DNA from: Micromonosporaceae bacterium
GTDB lineage: Bacteria; Actinomycetota; Actinomycetes; Mycobacteriales; Micromonosporaceae
Reading direction: 5' to 3'
Assembly (NCBI GenBank): GCA_017354595.1
Contig: JAFMQQ010000094.1
Span: forward strand, 1 to 8,675
DNA length: 8,675 bases
In this document: positions 1 to 7,430 of the stretch, in pieces
Numbering within the stretch: the stretch's first letter is position 1
Layout of the letters: each line of letters starts with the position of its first letter
Position numbers and translations under genes: made by a program
Notes under the pieces: generated by a model
Databases searched by the model: none
What the model was told of the DNA's origin: nothing
Seen by the model: the letters and a program-made list of their open reading frames with translations, nothing else

Positions 1-173
1 TGTCCGCGGCACTGGCGGCCGCGCTACTGGTCGATCAGGCACGGCACGAGACGGCGGCCGGGGATCCGCACGGTGCGGCGGTCGCGGCGCTGTGGGCCGG
101 GCGGCGGCTGCGCCGGCGGGATGTCGACGAGCAGGCATGCGAGGCGTTCGACTCGGTGGTCGACCGGCGTTAG
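1..173 (+). CDS. 3' end of an unidentified gene, possibly acyl-CoA dehydrogenase family
   Basis: An open frame runs from the window edge (first whole codon at 3) to a TAG at 171-173, giving 56 residues rich in Ala and Arg: it starts SAALAAALLVDQARHE and ends AFDSVVDRR. Third codon positions are almost all G or C, as expected for a real gene in this genome. The amphipathic, Ala-rich helical character and the LLVDQARHE segment recall the C-terminal helical bundle of acyl-CoA dehydrogenase-like proteins, but too little is visible for a firm assignment. The gene is followed by a 220-bp gap holding the rbpA promoter, so it is probably not co-transcribed with rbpA from its own promoter alone. The coding call is moderately safe; the family is a guess. 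Confidence 0.5.
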   Translation, partial: SAALAAALLVDQARHETAAGDPHGAAVAALWAGRRLRRRDVDEQACEAFDSVVDRR

Positions 174-307
174 CCGATCTGCCGGCCCGTGTGCTCGGCC
201 CGTGTGCTCGAAGCACCGTGGCGCGCGCGGGTCGCGCCCCGCTGTCGATCCGGCCGTTTCCGGCTACCCTTGCACCCACCGGCAGACGCTTGCCCGAGGC
301 TGGGCGG

Positions 308-334
308 GGAATCGTACTGCCGGATCATGTCGTT
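308..334 (+). promoter_or_regulatory. SigR/SigH-type promoter of rbpA
   Basis: GGAAT at 308-312 (within GGGGAAT, 306-312) is followed by 18 nt and then CGTT at 331-334. This matches the -35 GGGAAT / -10 cGTT pattern recognised by the disulfide-stress ECF sigma factors SigR (Streptomyces) and SigH (mycobacteria). rbpA is a known SigR target in Streptomyces coelicolor, so motif and gene fit each other. Transcription would start a few bases after 340 and leave a 5' leader of roughly 50 nt before the ATG at 394. The rest of the 174-393 gap shows no gene; a housekeeping promoter may also be present but I cannot point to one. Confidence 0.7.
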
Positions 335-393
335 ACACCTGCGACCACCACAGCACCCGACCACCACCACACCATCCGGAGGGGAAGTCGATC

Positions 394-738
394 ATGGGCG
401 AGCGCATGCTGCGCGGAAGCCGCCTCGGAGCCGTCAGCTATGAGTCCGACCGCAACACCGAGCTGGCTCCGCGACAGACCCGCGAATACCTTTGCGCACG
501 CGGCCACCAGTTCGAGGTGCCGTTCGCCGTCGACGCCGAGGTTCCAATGACCTGGGAGTGCAAGTTCGACGGGACGGTCGCCAGGCTGGTGGATGGCAGC
601 GAGCCGGAGCAGAAGAAGGCGAAGCCGCCACGCACGCACTGGGACATGCTGCTGGAGCGGCGCAGCATCGCTGAGCTCGAGGACATCCTCAACGAGCGGC
701 TGGAGGAGGTTCGCACCCGCCGCGGTCGTACCGCCTGA
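394..738 (+). CDS. rbpA: RNA polymerase-binding protein RbpA
   Basis: The product (114 aa) is an actinobacterial transcription factor that binds RNA polymerase together with principal-group sigma factors and stabilises the open promoter complex. Visible parts in order are an N-terminal tail (LRGSRLGAVSYESDRN, about 6-21), a small beta-barrel core (about 30-68), a basic linker (KKAKPPRTHWDMLLERR, about 74-90) and the C-terminal sigma-interacting helices (about 91-107). The ATG at 394 is chosen because the family begins at this point and GGAGGGG (378-384) lies 9 nt upstream; the open frame extends further upstream but that part has no family resemblance. In the core, Cys34, His38 and Cys56 are present, but the second Cys of the CxxC seen in Streptomyces RbpA is replaced (CKFDG), so zinc binding may be weak or absent. 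It is transcribed alone, convergent to fxsA. Confidence 0.96.
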   Translation: MGERMLRGSRLGAVSYESDRNTELAPRQTREYLCARGHQFEVPFAVDAEVPMTWECKFDGTVARLVDGSEPEQKKAKPPRTHWDMLLERRSIAELEDILNERLEEVRTRRGRTA

Positions 739-756
739 GGCCATTCGGCGTAACCC

Positions 757-791
757 GCCGCCCCCGCCCGCCCACCGGGTCCGGGGGCGGC
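757..791. terminator. Hairpin between convergent rbpA and fxsA
   Basis: GCCGCCCCCG at 757-766 and CGGGGGCGGC at 782-791 form a perfect 10-bp stem with a 15-nt loop, 18 bp after the rbpA stop and about 70 bp from the fxsA stop. The stem is symmetric, so it could act on both transcripts. No long U-tract follows, only TTC on the plus strand; this is common in high-GC actinobacteria. The rest of the space up to 861 shows nothing else. Confidence 0.65.
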
Positions 792-861
792 TTCATGCCC
801 GAGGCCGTCATCGCCGTCGACTCCCGGCGTGGCCCGGTGTGCCGGACGCAGCACACGCACC

Positions 862-1431
862 TCAGTGCGGCGGGTCGATGATTTCGCCCTCGATCGGTCC
901 TTCCGGCTTCGCTGGCCCGCCGTCCGGACCCGGACGCGGACCATCGCCCGCAGCGGACGGCGGTCCAGCCGGGTGCCCGGCGCCACGCCCATCGGTACCG
1001 GCCGGCTGGCCGCGGCGTACCCGCACCCGGCGGGGACCGAACAGGTCGGCGGCGAGCGCGGGCGATACCCGGCGCTCGGCGAGTGCCTGCAGCCGGCCAC
1101 GGGCCAGGCGGCGTACGAACGGCAGCAGCAGCGCCAGCCCGGCCAGGTCGGTGAGGAACCCGGGGAGGATCAACAGAATCGCGCCGATCAGCCCCAGCAC
1201 ACCGTTGCTGGCCTCGACGCCGGGGGCCCGACCGGCCTGTGCCGCCTCCCGGAACCGGCGCCAGGCCCGTACCCCTTCGCGGCGCAGCAGCCAGCCGCCC
1301 AGCACTGAGGTCGCCAGGACCAGCAGCACGGTCCAGCCGACTCCGATCCAGCGGATGGCCAGCGCCAGCACGGCGATCTCCGCCAGTACGGTGACCAGCA
1401 GGAAGACTCCGGCGACGCTCAGCCCGCGCAT
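862..1431 (-). CDS. fxsA: FxsA family membrane protein
   Basis: This small membrane protein (189 aa) belongs to the FxsA family, named for the E. coli protein whose overexpression relieves F-exclusion of phage T7. Its molecular role is not known. The sequence shows hydrophobic segments at about 5-26, 31-49 and 77-104, the family hallmark LPGFLTDLAGLALLLP (about 89-104), then an Arg-rich cytoplasmic stretch and a Pro/Gly-rich C-terminal tail ending GEIIDPPH, typical of actinobacterial members. ATG at 1431 is preferred because the family begins at MRGLSVAG; an in-frame GTG at 1455 would add eight Gly-rich residues and cannot be excluded. It follows ppm by 45 bp in the same direction and is probably the last gene of the lnt-ppm-fxsA unit. 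Confidence 0.85.
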   Translation of the reverse strand: MRGLSVAGVFLLVTVLAEIAVLALAIRWIGVGWTVLLVLATSVLGGWLLRREGVRAWRRFREAAQAGRAPGVEASNGVLGLIGAILLILPGFLTDLAGLALLLPFVRRLARGRLQALAERRVSPALAADLFGPRRVRVRRGQPAGTDGRGAGHPAGPPSAAGDGPRPGPDGGPAKPEGPIEGEIIDPPH

Positions 1432-1476
1432 GTCAGTTCCGCCCGAACCGCCCACGCCGCCCCGGCCCTGGCATGC

Positions 1477-2261
<785 letters not shown>

Positions 2262-2265
<4 letters not shown>

Positions 2266-3926
2266 GTGATCTCTCCTGCGTCAATGGGTACGACCGGCAC
2301 GCTGCCGCGCCGCCGGGTGCGCCGCAGCGCCACGGCCGCGACCAGCGCGGCCAGGGCGAGTCCGGCCAGTACCAGTTCCGGTACCTGTCCGATGTCACTG
2401 GCCAGGGTACGTTGGCTGCCGAGGCGTAGCAGACCCACCAGGCTGGCTTGCGTATTGAACCCGGTCGCGGCGATCAGCCGGCCGTCCGGGGCGACCAGGG
2501 CGGAGACCCCGACCGTGGAGGCCATCAGCGCGTACCGGCCGTGTTCCACCGCGCGCAGCCGTACCATCGCCAGCTGCTGCTTGGCCTCCGCGCTGTCGAA
2601 GGTGGCGTTGTTGGTCTGCACCGCGAGCAGCTGCGCCCCGCCGGTGACCGTATCCCGGACGATGTCGTCGTAGGCCACCTCGAAGCAGATCACATCGCCG
2701 ACGGTGGCCGGCCCGACCCGCAGCACCCCCGGCCGATCCCCCGGCACGTAGCTGCCGACCAGGTCCGCCTGGTCGGAGACGAACTTCGCCAGGCCGCCCA
2801 ACGGCGCCGGCATGTACTCGGCGAAGGGCACCGGGTGCCGCTTGACGTACATCTGGCCCGGGCCCGTCGACGGGTCCCAGACCAGACCGACGTTGCGGTT
2901 GTGCGTACCCGGGCCGACCAGTACCGCGCCGACCAGGATCGGCGCGCCGACCGCGCGGGCCGCCTCGTCGATGACCGCCGCGGCGTCGGCATCGCCCGGG
3001 ACCAGCGGGTCGATGTCGCTGGCGTTCTCCGGCCATACCACCAGATCCGGCCGCGGCTGGGTACCGGCCCGTACCCGGTCCGCGAGGGCCTTCGTGGCCG
3101 CCACATGGTCGTCCAGCACCGCCCGGCGCTGGGCGTTGAAGTCCAGTCCCAGCCGCGGCACGTTTCCCTGTACCACCGCCACGGTCACCGTGGCACCGCC
3201 CGGCTGCCCGACCGGTACCGCGAACCCGGCGATGCCCAGCAGTACCAGTGCGGCGGTCGGTGCCCAGGTCCGCACCGCCCCGGTACGCCAGCGGATCCGC
3301 AACAGCACGGCCAACGCGAGTACCCCGCCGATGGTGGCGACCGCGAAGGTGACCAGCGGCGCGCCGCCCAGCGCGGCGTACCGGAGCAGCGGCGAGTCGG
3401 CCTGCGAGAAAGCGACCCGACCCCAGGGGAAGCCGCCGAACGGGATCCGGTCGCGCAGCGCCTCCTGCCCCACCCACAGCGCGCCGGTCAGTGGCGGCCA
3501 CAGCCACGGGTACCGGTCGACCAGCGGGCTGAGGATCGCGGCGGCAGCACCGAGCAGCGCGATGAACAATGCCTCCGCCACCGAAAGCAGCAGCCACGGC
3601 AGCACACCGGTGTGCAGGTTCGTCCAGGACAGCAACGGGACGAAGAACACCAGACCGGCCAACAGCCCCAGGCCGGCCCCGACCACCACACGCCGGCCGT
3701 GCGCGGCCAGCGCCAGCAACGAGACCGCGACCGGAGCCAGCCACCACGCCCCGAATGGCGGGAAGGCAAGCAGCAGCGCGGCACCGCCGGCTGCGGCCAG
3801 CAGTACCGGCAACCACCAGCGCGCAGTGCCAGCGGGTGTCGCCGGTTCGGCATCCGGCGCGAGGGGCCGGTCGGCCGAGGCGGTGCCTGCCGCGGGGGCC
3901 GCCCCGGGTACGCCCACTGCCGTCAT
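2262..3926 (-). CDS. lnt: Apolipoprotein N-acyltransferase
   Basis: This integral membrane enzyme (554 aa from this start) would add the third acyl chain to the N-terminal diacylglyceryl-Cys of lipoproteins, from phospholipid. An N-terminal block of transmembrane helices (about residues 37-240) is followed by a carbon-nitrogen hydrolase (nitrilase) domain (about 246-510) and a final membrane helix (about 515-534). The catalytic triad is visible: Glu300 (VVWPENAS), Lys362 (MYVKRHPVPF) and Cys414 (DVICFEVAY). Glu370 in PFAEY matches a further conserved residue of E. coli Lnt. ATG at 3926 was chosen; the frame stays open to about 4139 but the extra residues are Arg-rich and unlike the family. 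No strong Shine-Dalgarno is visible, so the start is moderately uncertain. The stop overlaps the ppm start, and in mycobacteria this domain helps hold the mannosyltransferase at the membrane. Confidence 0.93.
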
Positions 3927-3978
3927 CCGTTCATCACTTGTCCACTGTGCCGCATGTGAGCGGGTGACGACATGGAAC

Positions 3979-4009
3979 CGGGGCGCGACCCGAAACAGGC
4001 CGCGCCCCG
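3979..4009. terminator. Strong hairpin upstream of lnt
   Basis: CGGGGCGCG at 3979-3987 pairs perfectly with CGCGCCCCG at 4001-4009 (9 bp, 13-nt loop). It lies 52 bp before the lnt start and about 370 bp after the kal stop. No U-tract follows on either strand. It could terminate read-through from the kam genes or be a leader structure affecting lnt; position alone does not decide. Confidence 0.45.
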
Positions 4010-4196
4010 TACTCCCAGGTCCCCCTCGGCCGGTGCGGCAGATGCGATGCTGCGCGACCTTCGGACCGACCCGACGCGTACCGGCTGTCCGCGCCCGGCC
4101 GTTGTCTACTGGCCGCGTGTTACCCCCTGCCCGTACCACCGTGCGGCAGCCGGTCCGTGCCGCCCGCCCACCCCCGCCCGTTGGTCAACGCCGCAA

Positions 4197-4215
4197 CGCC
4201 GGTAGGAGACCGGCG
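4197..4215. repeat. Short perfect hairpin
   Basis: CGCCGGT (4197-4203) and ACCGGCG (4209-4215) form a 7-bp stem around the 5-nt loop AGGAG. It sits in the middle of the non-coding region between kal and lnt. It might be an operator-like inverted repeat or part of an RNA leader; I see no further support. Confidence 0.3.
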
Positions 4216-4381
4216 CAGTGCCCAACGGACCGCAGGGACGGAACGAACAGTGGCCGCCGCCGAAGTAGGACCAGAAGACGGTACGCGGCTCCCCCCGGCT
4301 GCTGTCAACGGATACTCACGGATTTGTCGACCTCCGGACGGCGTGTCGGCCGGGCGTGTCCCAGACCGTCACAGTCAACGA

Positions 4382-4774
4382 CTAATCGGGTACGGATGGT
4401 AGCGGCGGTACCACCACCGTGCCGGTCGCGATGACCGCCACGATCGGCGGATCCAGCACCTGCGCCGCGGTCGGACCGCGATCGGGACTCGACCGGCACA
4501 GCACGGCGCAGGAGAACTCGATGGTCCGGCTGCGGTTGCCCACCCCGGTCACCTGTCCGGTCACCTCGACCACGTCACCGGCCCGGATCGGCGCGCAGAA
4601 CCGCACCTCCGAGTACCCGGCGAACAGGCCCTCGTCGCCGTCGCCACGGATGCACAGCTCGGTGGCGACATCGCCGAACAGGCCCAGCGCGTACGCACCG
4701 TCGACCAGGTCGCCCGCGTAGTGCGCGTGTGCGTACGGGACGTAGCGCCGGTGCGCGACGGTCAGCCCCTTCAC
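4382..4774 (-). CDS. kal: 3-aminobutyryl-CoA ammonia-lyase-like hotdog protein
   Basis: This hotdog-fold protein of 130 aa resembles Kal, which eliminates ammonia from L-3-aminobutyryl-CoA to give crotonyl-CoA in lysine fermentation. Characteristic stretches are HYAGDLVDGA (about 18-27), LFGDVATEL (about 32-40), RGDGDEGLFAGYSEVRF (about 43-59) and the central beta-strand/turn AGDVVEVTGQVT (about 65-76). The GTG start at 4774 overlaps the kamE stop by 4 bp (GTGA), which supports both the start and a shared pathway with the aminomutase. The family also includes MaoC/thioesterase-like enzymes with other CoA substrates, so on sequence alone the exact substrate is uncertain. The direct linkage to kamE makes Kal the best reading. 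The C-terminal tail after about residue 110 is Pro/Val-rich and variable. Confidence 0.8.
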   Translation of the reverse strand: MKGLTVAHRRYVPYAHAHYAGDLVDGAYALGLFGDVATELCIRGDGDEGLFAGYSEVRFCAPIRAGDVVEVTGQVTGVGNRSRTIEFSCAVLCRSSPDRGPTAAQVLDPPIVAVIATGTVVVPPLPSVPD

Positions 4775-5556
4775 GCCGCTACCGTCCCTTGTGGACTTCT
4801 CCGATGTGGACCGCTCCGATGTGGACGGTCGGTGACCAGTGCGTGCACCAGGTAGCTGGCCACCTCGCGGGGCGTGGTACCCCGGCCGAAGACCCGGTCC
4901 ACCCCGAGCTGGCCGGCCATCAGCTCATCGAACCGCGGCCCGCCCACCACCAGCAGCGGCCGCTGCGGCGCATCCCGGAACGCGGCCACCATCTCCCGGG
5001 TGTTGTCCAGGTGCGCGTCCCGCTGCGTCACCACCTGGGAGACCAGCACCGCGTCGGCCCGCTCGGCAACCGCCGCGGCCACCAGGTCGGGTACCGCGAC
5101 CTGCGCGCCCAGGTTGACCACCCGCAGCTCGCGGTAGTACTCCAGGCCCTTCTCCCCCGCGATCCCCTTGACGTTCAGGATCGCGTCGATACCCACGGTG
5201 TGCGCGTCGGTACCGATGCACGCCCCGACCACAACCAGCTTGCGCCGCAGCCGCTGCCGGACCAGCGCGTTGACCTCCTTCGCGGTCAGCAGCGGGAAGT
5301 CCCGCTCTACAACCTCCACAGTGGACAGATCGACGAGGTGGTTGACGCGCCCGTACACAACGAAGAAGGTGAAGTCCTCCCCCACCGGGCGGGTGTGCAC
5401 CACCATCGCCGGGTCCATCCCCATCTTGCCGGCCAGCTGCAGCGCGGCACCCTCGGCGCGCTTGTCCGCCGGTACCGGCAGCGTGAATGAAAGTTGCACC
5501 ATGCCGTCGCCGGTGGTGTCCCCGTACGGTCGGACGATCGTATGCGTAGGCGTCAT
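4771..5556 (-). CDS. kamE: Lysine 5,6-aminomutase beta subunit
   Basis: This is the cobalamin- and PLP-binding subunit (261 aa) of the adenosylcobalamin-dependent enzyme that moves the terminal amino group of beta-lysine or D-lysine by one carbon. After an N-terminal dimerisation region comes a Rossmann-like B12 domain with DAHTVG (117-122), in which His119 would be the lower axial cobalt ligand. Lys130, exactly 11 residues on, corresponds to the PLP-binding lysine known from the clostridial enzyme (His133/Lys144). LVSQVVTQ and VVGGPRF follow as the remaining B12-loop motifs. ATG at 5556 is chosen because family similarity starts at MTPTHTIVRPYGD and AGAGG (5567-5563) lies 6 nt upstream; the longer open frame upstream lies inside rloB. 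The start overlaps the rloB stop (ATGA) and the stop overlaps the kal start (GTGA). The C-terminal tail consists of a short tandem repeat. Confidence 0.95.
   Translation of the reverse strand: MTPTHTIVRPYGDTTGDGMVQLSFTLPVPADKRAEGAALQLAGKMGMDPAMVVHTRPVGEDFTFFVVYGRVNHLVDLSTVEVVERDFPLLTAKEVNALVRQRLRRKLVVVGACIGTDAHTVGIDAILNVKGIAGEKGLEYYRELRVVNLGAQVAVPDLVAAAVAERADAVLVSQVVTQRDAHLDNTREMVAAFRDAPQRPLLVVGGPRFDELMAGQLGVDRVFGRGTTPREVASYLVHALVTDRPHRSGPHRRSPQGTVAA
4785..4829 (-). repeat. Three 15-bp tandem units at the kamE 3' end
   Basis: On the plus strand the units are 4785-4799, 4800-4814 and 4815-4829. The last two share TCCGATGTGGAC and the first keeps TCC and GTGGAC. The period of 15 keeps the frame and encodes a Pro-His-Arg-rich pentapeptide repeat in the KamE tail (RPHRSGPHRRSPQG), beyond the conserved domain. 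Confidence 0.75.
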
Positions 5557-6134
5557 GGTGTTCCTCTGATCAACTCGACGAGCTTCCAGACGTTCGTGGA
5601 TGGATTGCTTCCATAGCTGGTTCCGTCCGGTTCGAGCCTCTTGGCTGGGTCGACCGCAACGTCCACTCCGGACACGTAATCCGCGAAGTCGAGTTCGGTC
5701 TTGTCGTACCGTGGCACGTATTTCCGCAACCGCAGACAGACCGAGTCGTAGGACGGTAAGTGGGTCCGGCAATCCTCATGGTGCAGCAGCAGCCATAGCT
5801 CAAAGCACGGGTTGGACACCGCCAGGTCGATCCTTGCCGCACGGGCAGCTACCTCGGCCACATCGATATCGAACTCATCGACATCGATCACACACCACAC
5901 CTTGTCGAAGTCCCGCTCGCTGTTGTCTCGCACCTTCCTGGCGTAGTCGACGACCTGTTGCGGCGCGCGGCCTTTCGTCAGGATCTTCAGGTCTACGGCG
6001 CGGTTGGCGACGTGATCGCGGAGGCCACGTAGATACTGCGGCTCGGTGCAGTCCGCCCCGCAGACGACCAGGACGAGCGGCCGAGGCGGACGGGACGCGG
6101 AGCGGCGCCCTGGGCGGTTCTCAAGCCGCGGCAC
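5553..6134 (-). CDS. RloB-family protein, putative effector of a two-gene defence pair
   Basis: This 193-aa protein matches the RloB-like family, which has a TOPRIM-like core and usually lies beside an AAA ATPase. Seen in order: a basic N-terminus; VLVVCGADCTEPQYLRGL (about 21-38), equivalent to the family's vCEGxxTEpxYf motif; KVWCVIDVDEFD (about 78-89) with the acidic DxD (Asp84, Asp86); and SNPCFELWLLLHHED (about 107-121), the most recognisable RloB signature. The usual Glu of the first motif is Gly26 here, though Glu31 is kept. GTG at 6134 is chosen: AGGGG (6146-6142) lies 7 nt upstream and the family begins just after it; an in-frame ATG at 6260 would lie deep inside the ATPase gene. The gene overlaps the ATPase gene by 14 bp, and its stop overlaps the kamE start. 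GC is about 57% in a counted line. Nuclease activity is inference from the TOPRIM-like fold. Confidence 0.85.
   Translation of the reverse strand: MPRLENRPGRRSASRPPRPLVLVVCGADCTEPQYLRGLRDHVANRAVDLKILTKGRAPQQVVDYARKVRDNSERDFDKVWCVIDVDEFDIDVAEVAARAARIDLAVSNPCFELWLLLHHEDCRTHLPSYDSVCLRLRKYVPRYDKTELDFADYVSGVDVAVDPAKRLEPDGTSYGSNPSTNVWKLVELIRGTP
5563..5568. repeat. CAGAGG junction repeat, kamE side
   Basis: CAGAGG (minus strand, 5568-5563) spans the Arg-Gly codons five and four positions from the end of rloB (counting the stop) and supplies the kamE Shine-Dalgarno. The same hexamer in the same frame lies at the end of kamD (7467-7462). The two copies bracket the low-GC ATPase/rloB segment and may mark the insertion boundary. 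Confidence 0.45.
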
Positions 6135-7404
6135 CGGTCGACCCCTGAAGCCGCTGTAGACGGTCGACCAGACTGTTCGAGAAGACCGCCGGCACGGCAC
6201 CGTAGCTGCCTCCGAGGTACCGCCGCTCGGTGTTCTCGTCCTTGCGGGGGTGGAAGTCACTCAACGGAAAGAAGGAGGTCCGCCCTTCGGCATCCTTCTC
6301 TACAAACCAGATTTGGTCCCTCGCCAGGATCTCGGCACCGAAGCTGGTGCCGAGCAGCGTCGCATCATGTGTGGTGAAGACGAGCTGCGCACCGTTCGCA
6401 TTCGTGGTTTCGTTCTGGAAGAGCTCGATCAGCCGAGCCGTCAGTCGCGGGTGGAGGCTGGTATCCACCTCGTCGATACACAGCACCGAGCCGGACTCCA
6501 GTGCTGCCAAGGAGTCGGTCAGCAAGCCGAGCCACGATATCGTGCCGGCGGACTGGTCCCGCAGGCGCATCGATACACCCTCCCCACCATGAAGGAACAC
6601 AAGTTCGTGGGGGGCGACCCCATCCATCAGACGCAGGAACTCCGCGACATCCAGGTTCATCTGCTTCGAGACCTGGTTCGGATCGAGCACCCTCCCCCTG
6701 ATGTCGGTAAGGTCGCTGGGTCTCATCCCGACCTCGGTGATGCCGAAGTCAGCGGCTCGCACAAGTTCGACGAACTTCTGGCGTTCAGCCTCGGGCTTCT
6801 CTAGCCGGTCCGTCACCGCGTCAACGAGATCTGTTCTGTCGTGCGCGGAAAACCCGATTCCTCGCTGGAACCAGTCATAGACGGCGGCCGTCCACTTGTA
6901 TCCGGAGCGGGAGGCCACGCTGAGAAACAGCGCGTTATCGCGCGTCAGGTCGCTCAGCAATATCGCTTCCGTCTTTCCGATACCGGTGCCGAACGTCCAC
7001 TTTGCACCGTCGCGTTCGAAGATCAGACGGCGGCGATTGTGCGGATAGGTAAACAGCCACTCGGCACTCACTCGCTCATCATCAACGGTGAAGCCGTACG
7101 TCCACCGCACGCCTTTGATGACCAGCTCGAGGACGAACAGCGACGGCTCCTTGGCGCTCTCGGGGGCCAGCCGGAACGGTTGGCGAGGCACACCGCCACC
7201 GGGCTCCCATGACGCGAACGACTCCCGGACCGCCGCCTGCATCCAGCGCAGCGCGTCCAGCAGGTTCGTCTTGCCCGACGCGTTCGCACCGAAGATGGCT
7301 GTCACCGGGACAACCGGCCGCTCCTTCGAGTACGCAGGCATGAGCAGCAGCTCTTGCTCATCCTTGATCGACTTGTGGTTCGCCACCCGGAAGCTACGCA
7401 ACAT
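6121..7404 (-). CDS. AAA/OLD-like ABC-type ATPase paired with RloB
   Basis: This 427-aa ATPase has the ABC/SMC-type head found in OLD, RloA and AriA proteins (AAA_15/AAA_21). It opens with LRSFRVANHKSIKDEQ (2-17), followed by Walker A GANASGKT (39-46), a signature-like SAGT (285-288), Walker B VLCIDEVDTSLHP (307-319; Asp311, catalytic Glu312), a D-loop and the switch His346 (FTTHDATLL). The C-terminal QIWFVEKD and RYLGGSYGAVP stretches are typical of this subfamily. It has no TOPRIM domain of its own; the neighbouring rloB probably supplies that role. ATG at 7404 is chosen because AAGG (7414-7411) sits 6 nt upstream and similarity starts here; a TTG at 7461 overlapping the kamD stop would have no usable ribosome site. 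The gene lies 53 bp after kamD and overlaps rloB by 14 bp. By analogy with AbiL and PARIS it may sense phage components and control its partner; no trigger can be read from the sequence. Confidence 0.88.
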   Translation of the reverse strand: MLRSFRVANHKSIKDEQELLLMPAYSKERPVVPVTAIFGANASGKTNLLDALRWMQAAVRESFASWEPGGGVPRQPFRLAPESAKEPSLFVLELVIKGVRWTYGFTVDDERVSAEWLFTYPHNRRRLIFERDGAKWTFGTGIGKTEAILLSDLTRDNALFLSVASRSGYKWTAAVYDWFQRGIGFSAHDRTDLVDAVTDRLEKPEAERQKFVELVRAADFGITEVGMRPSDLTDIRGRVLDPNQVSKQMNLDVAEFLRLMDGVAPHELVFLHGGEGVSMRLRDQSAGTISWLGLLTDSLAALESGSVLCIDEVDTSLHPRLTARLIELFQNETTNANGAQLVFTTHDATLLGTSFGAEILARDQIWFVEKDAEGRTSFFPLSDFHPRKDENTERRYLGGSYGAVPAVFSNSLVDRLQRLQGSTGAAA

Positions 7405-7430
7405 GAGACGCCTTCTTCGGTACTCTCGTG

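Larger units (their letters stand above)
3927..4381. other. 455-bp non-coding region upstream of lnt
   Basis: No convincing gene is present on either strand: the short open frames have shadow-like, Arg/Pro-rich translations. It holds two hairpins (3979-4009 and 4197-4215), three copies of CGTTGAC read on the minus strand (4190-4184, 4310-4304, 4380-4374), and a direct repeat GGCGTGTC (4340-4347 and 4353-4360) just after the kal stop. It must contain the end of the kal transcript and probably the lnt promoter. One candidate is TTGACA (4308-4303, minus strand) with TACCGT (4283-4278), but the 19-nt spacer is long and I give it little weight. Confidence 0.55.

Noticed and set aside
2448..3959. 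Long plus-strand open frame of about 500 codons
   Set aside because: It lies antisense to lnt, its translation is Arg/Gly/Gln-rich low-complexity and has no recognisable domain; it is a by-product of high GC in the real gene.
3927..4381. Small genes in the kal-lnt gap
   Set aside because: All short frames there are Arg/Pro-rich with no ribosome site or recognisable motif.
5553..6260. ATG at 6260 as the rloB start
   Set aside because: It would overlap the ATPase gene by about 140 bp and add Ser/Thr/Arg-rich residues unlike the family; GTG 6134 has AGGGG 7 nt upstream.
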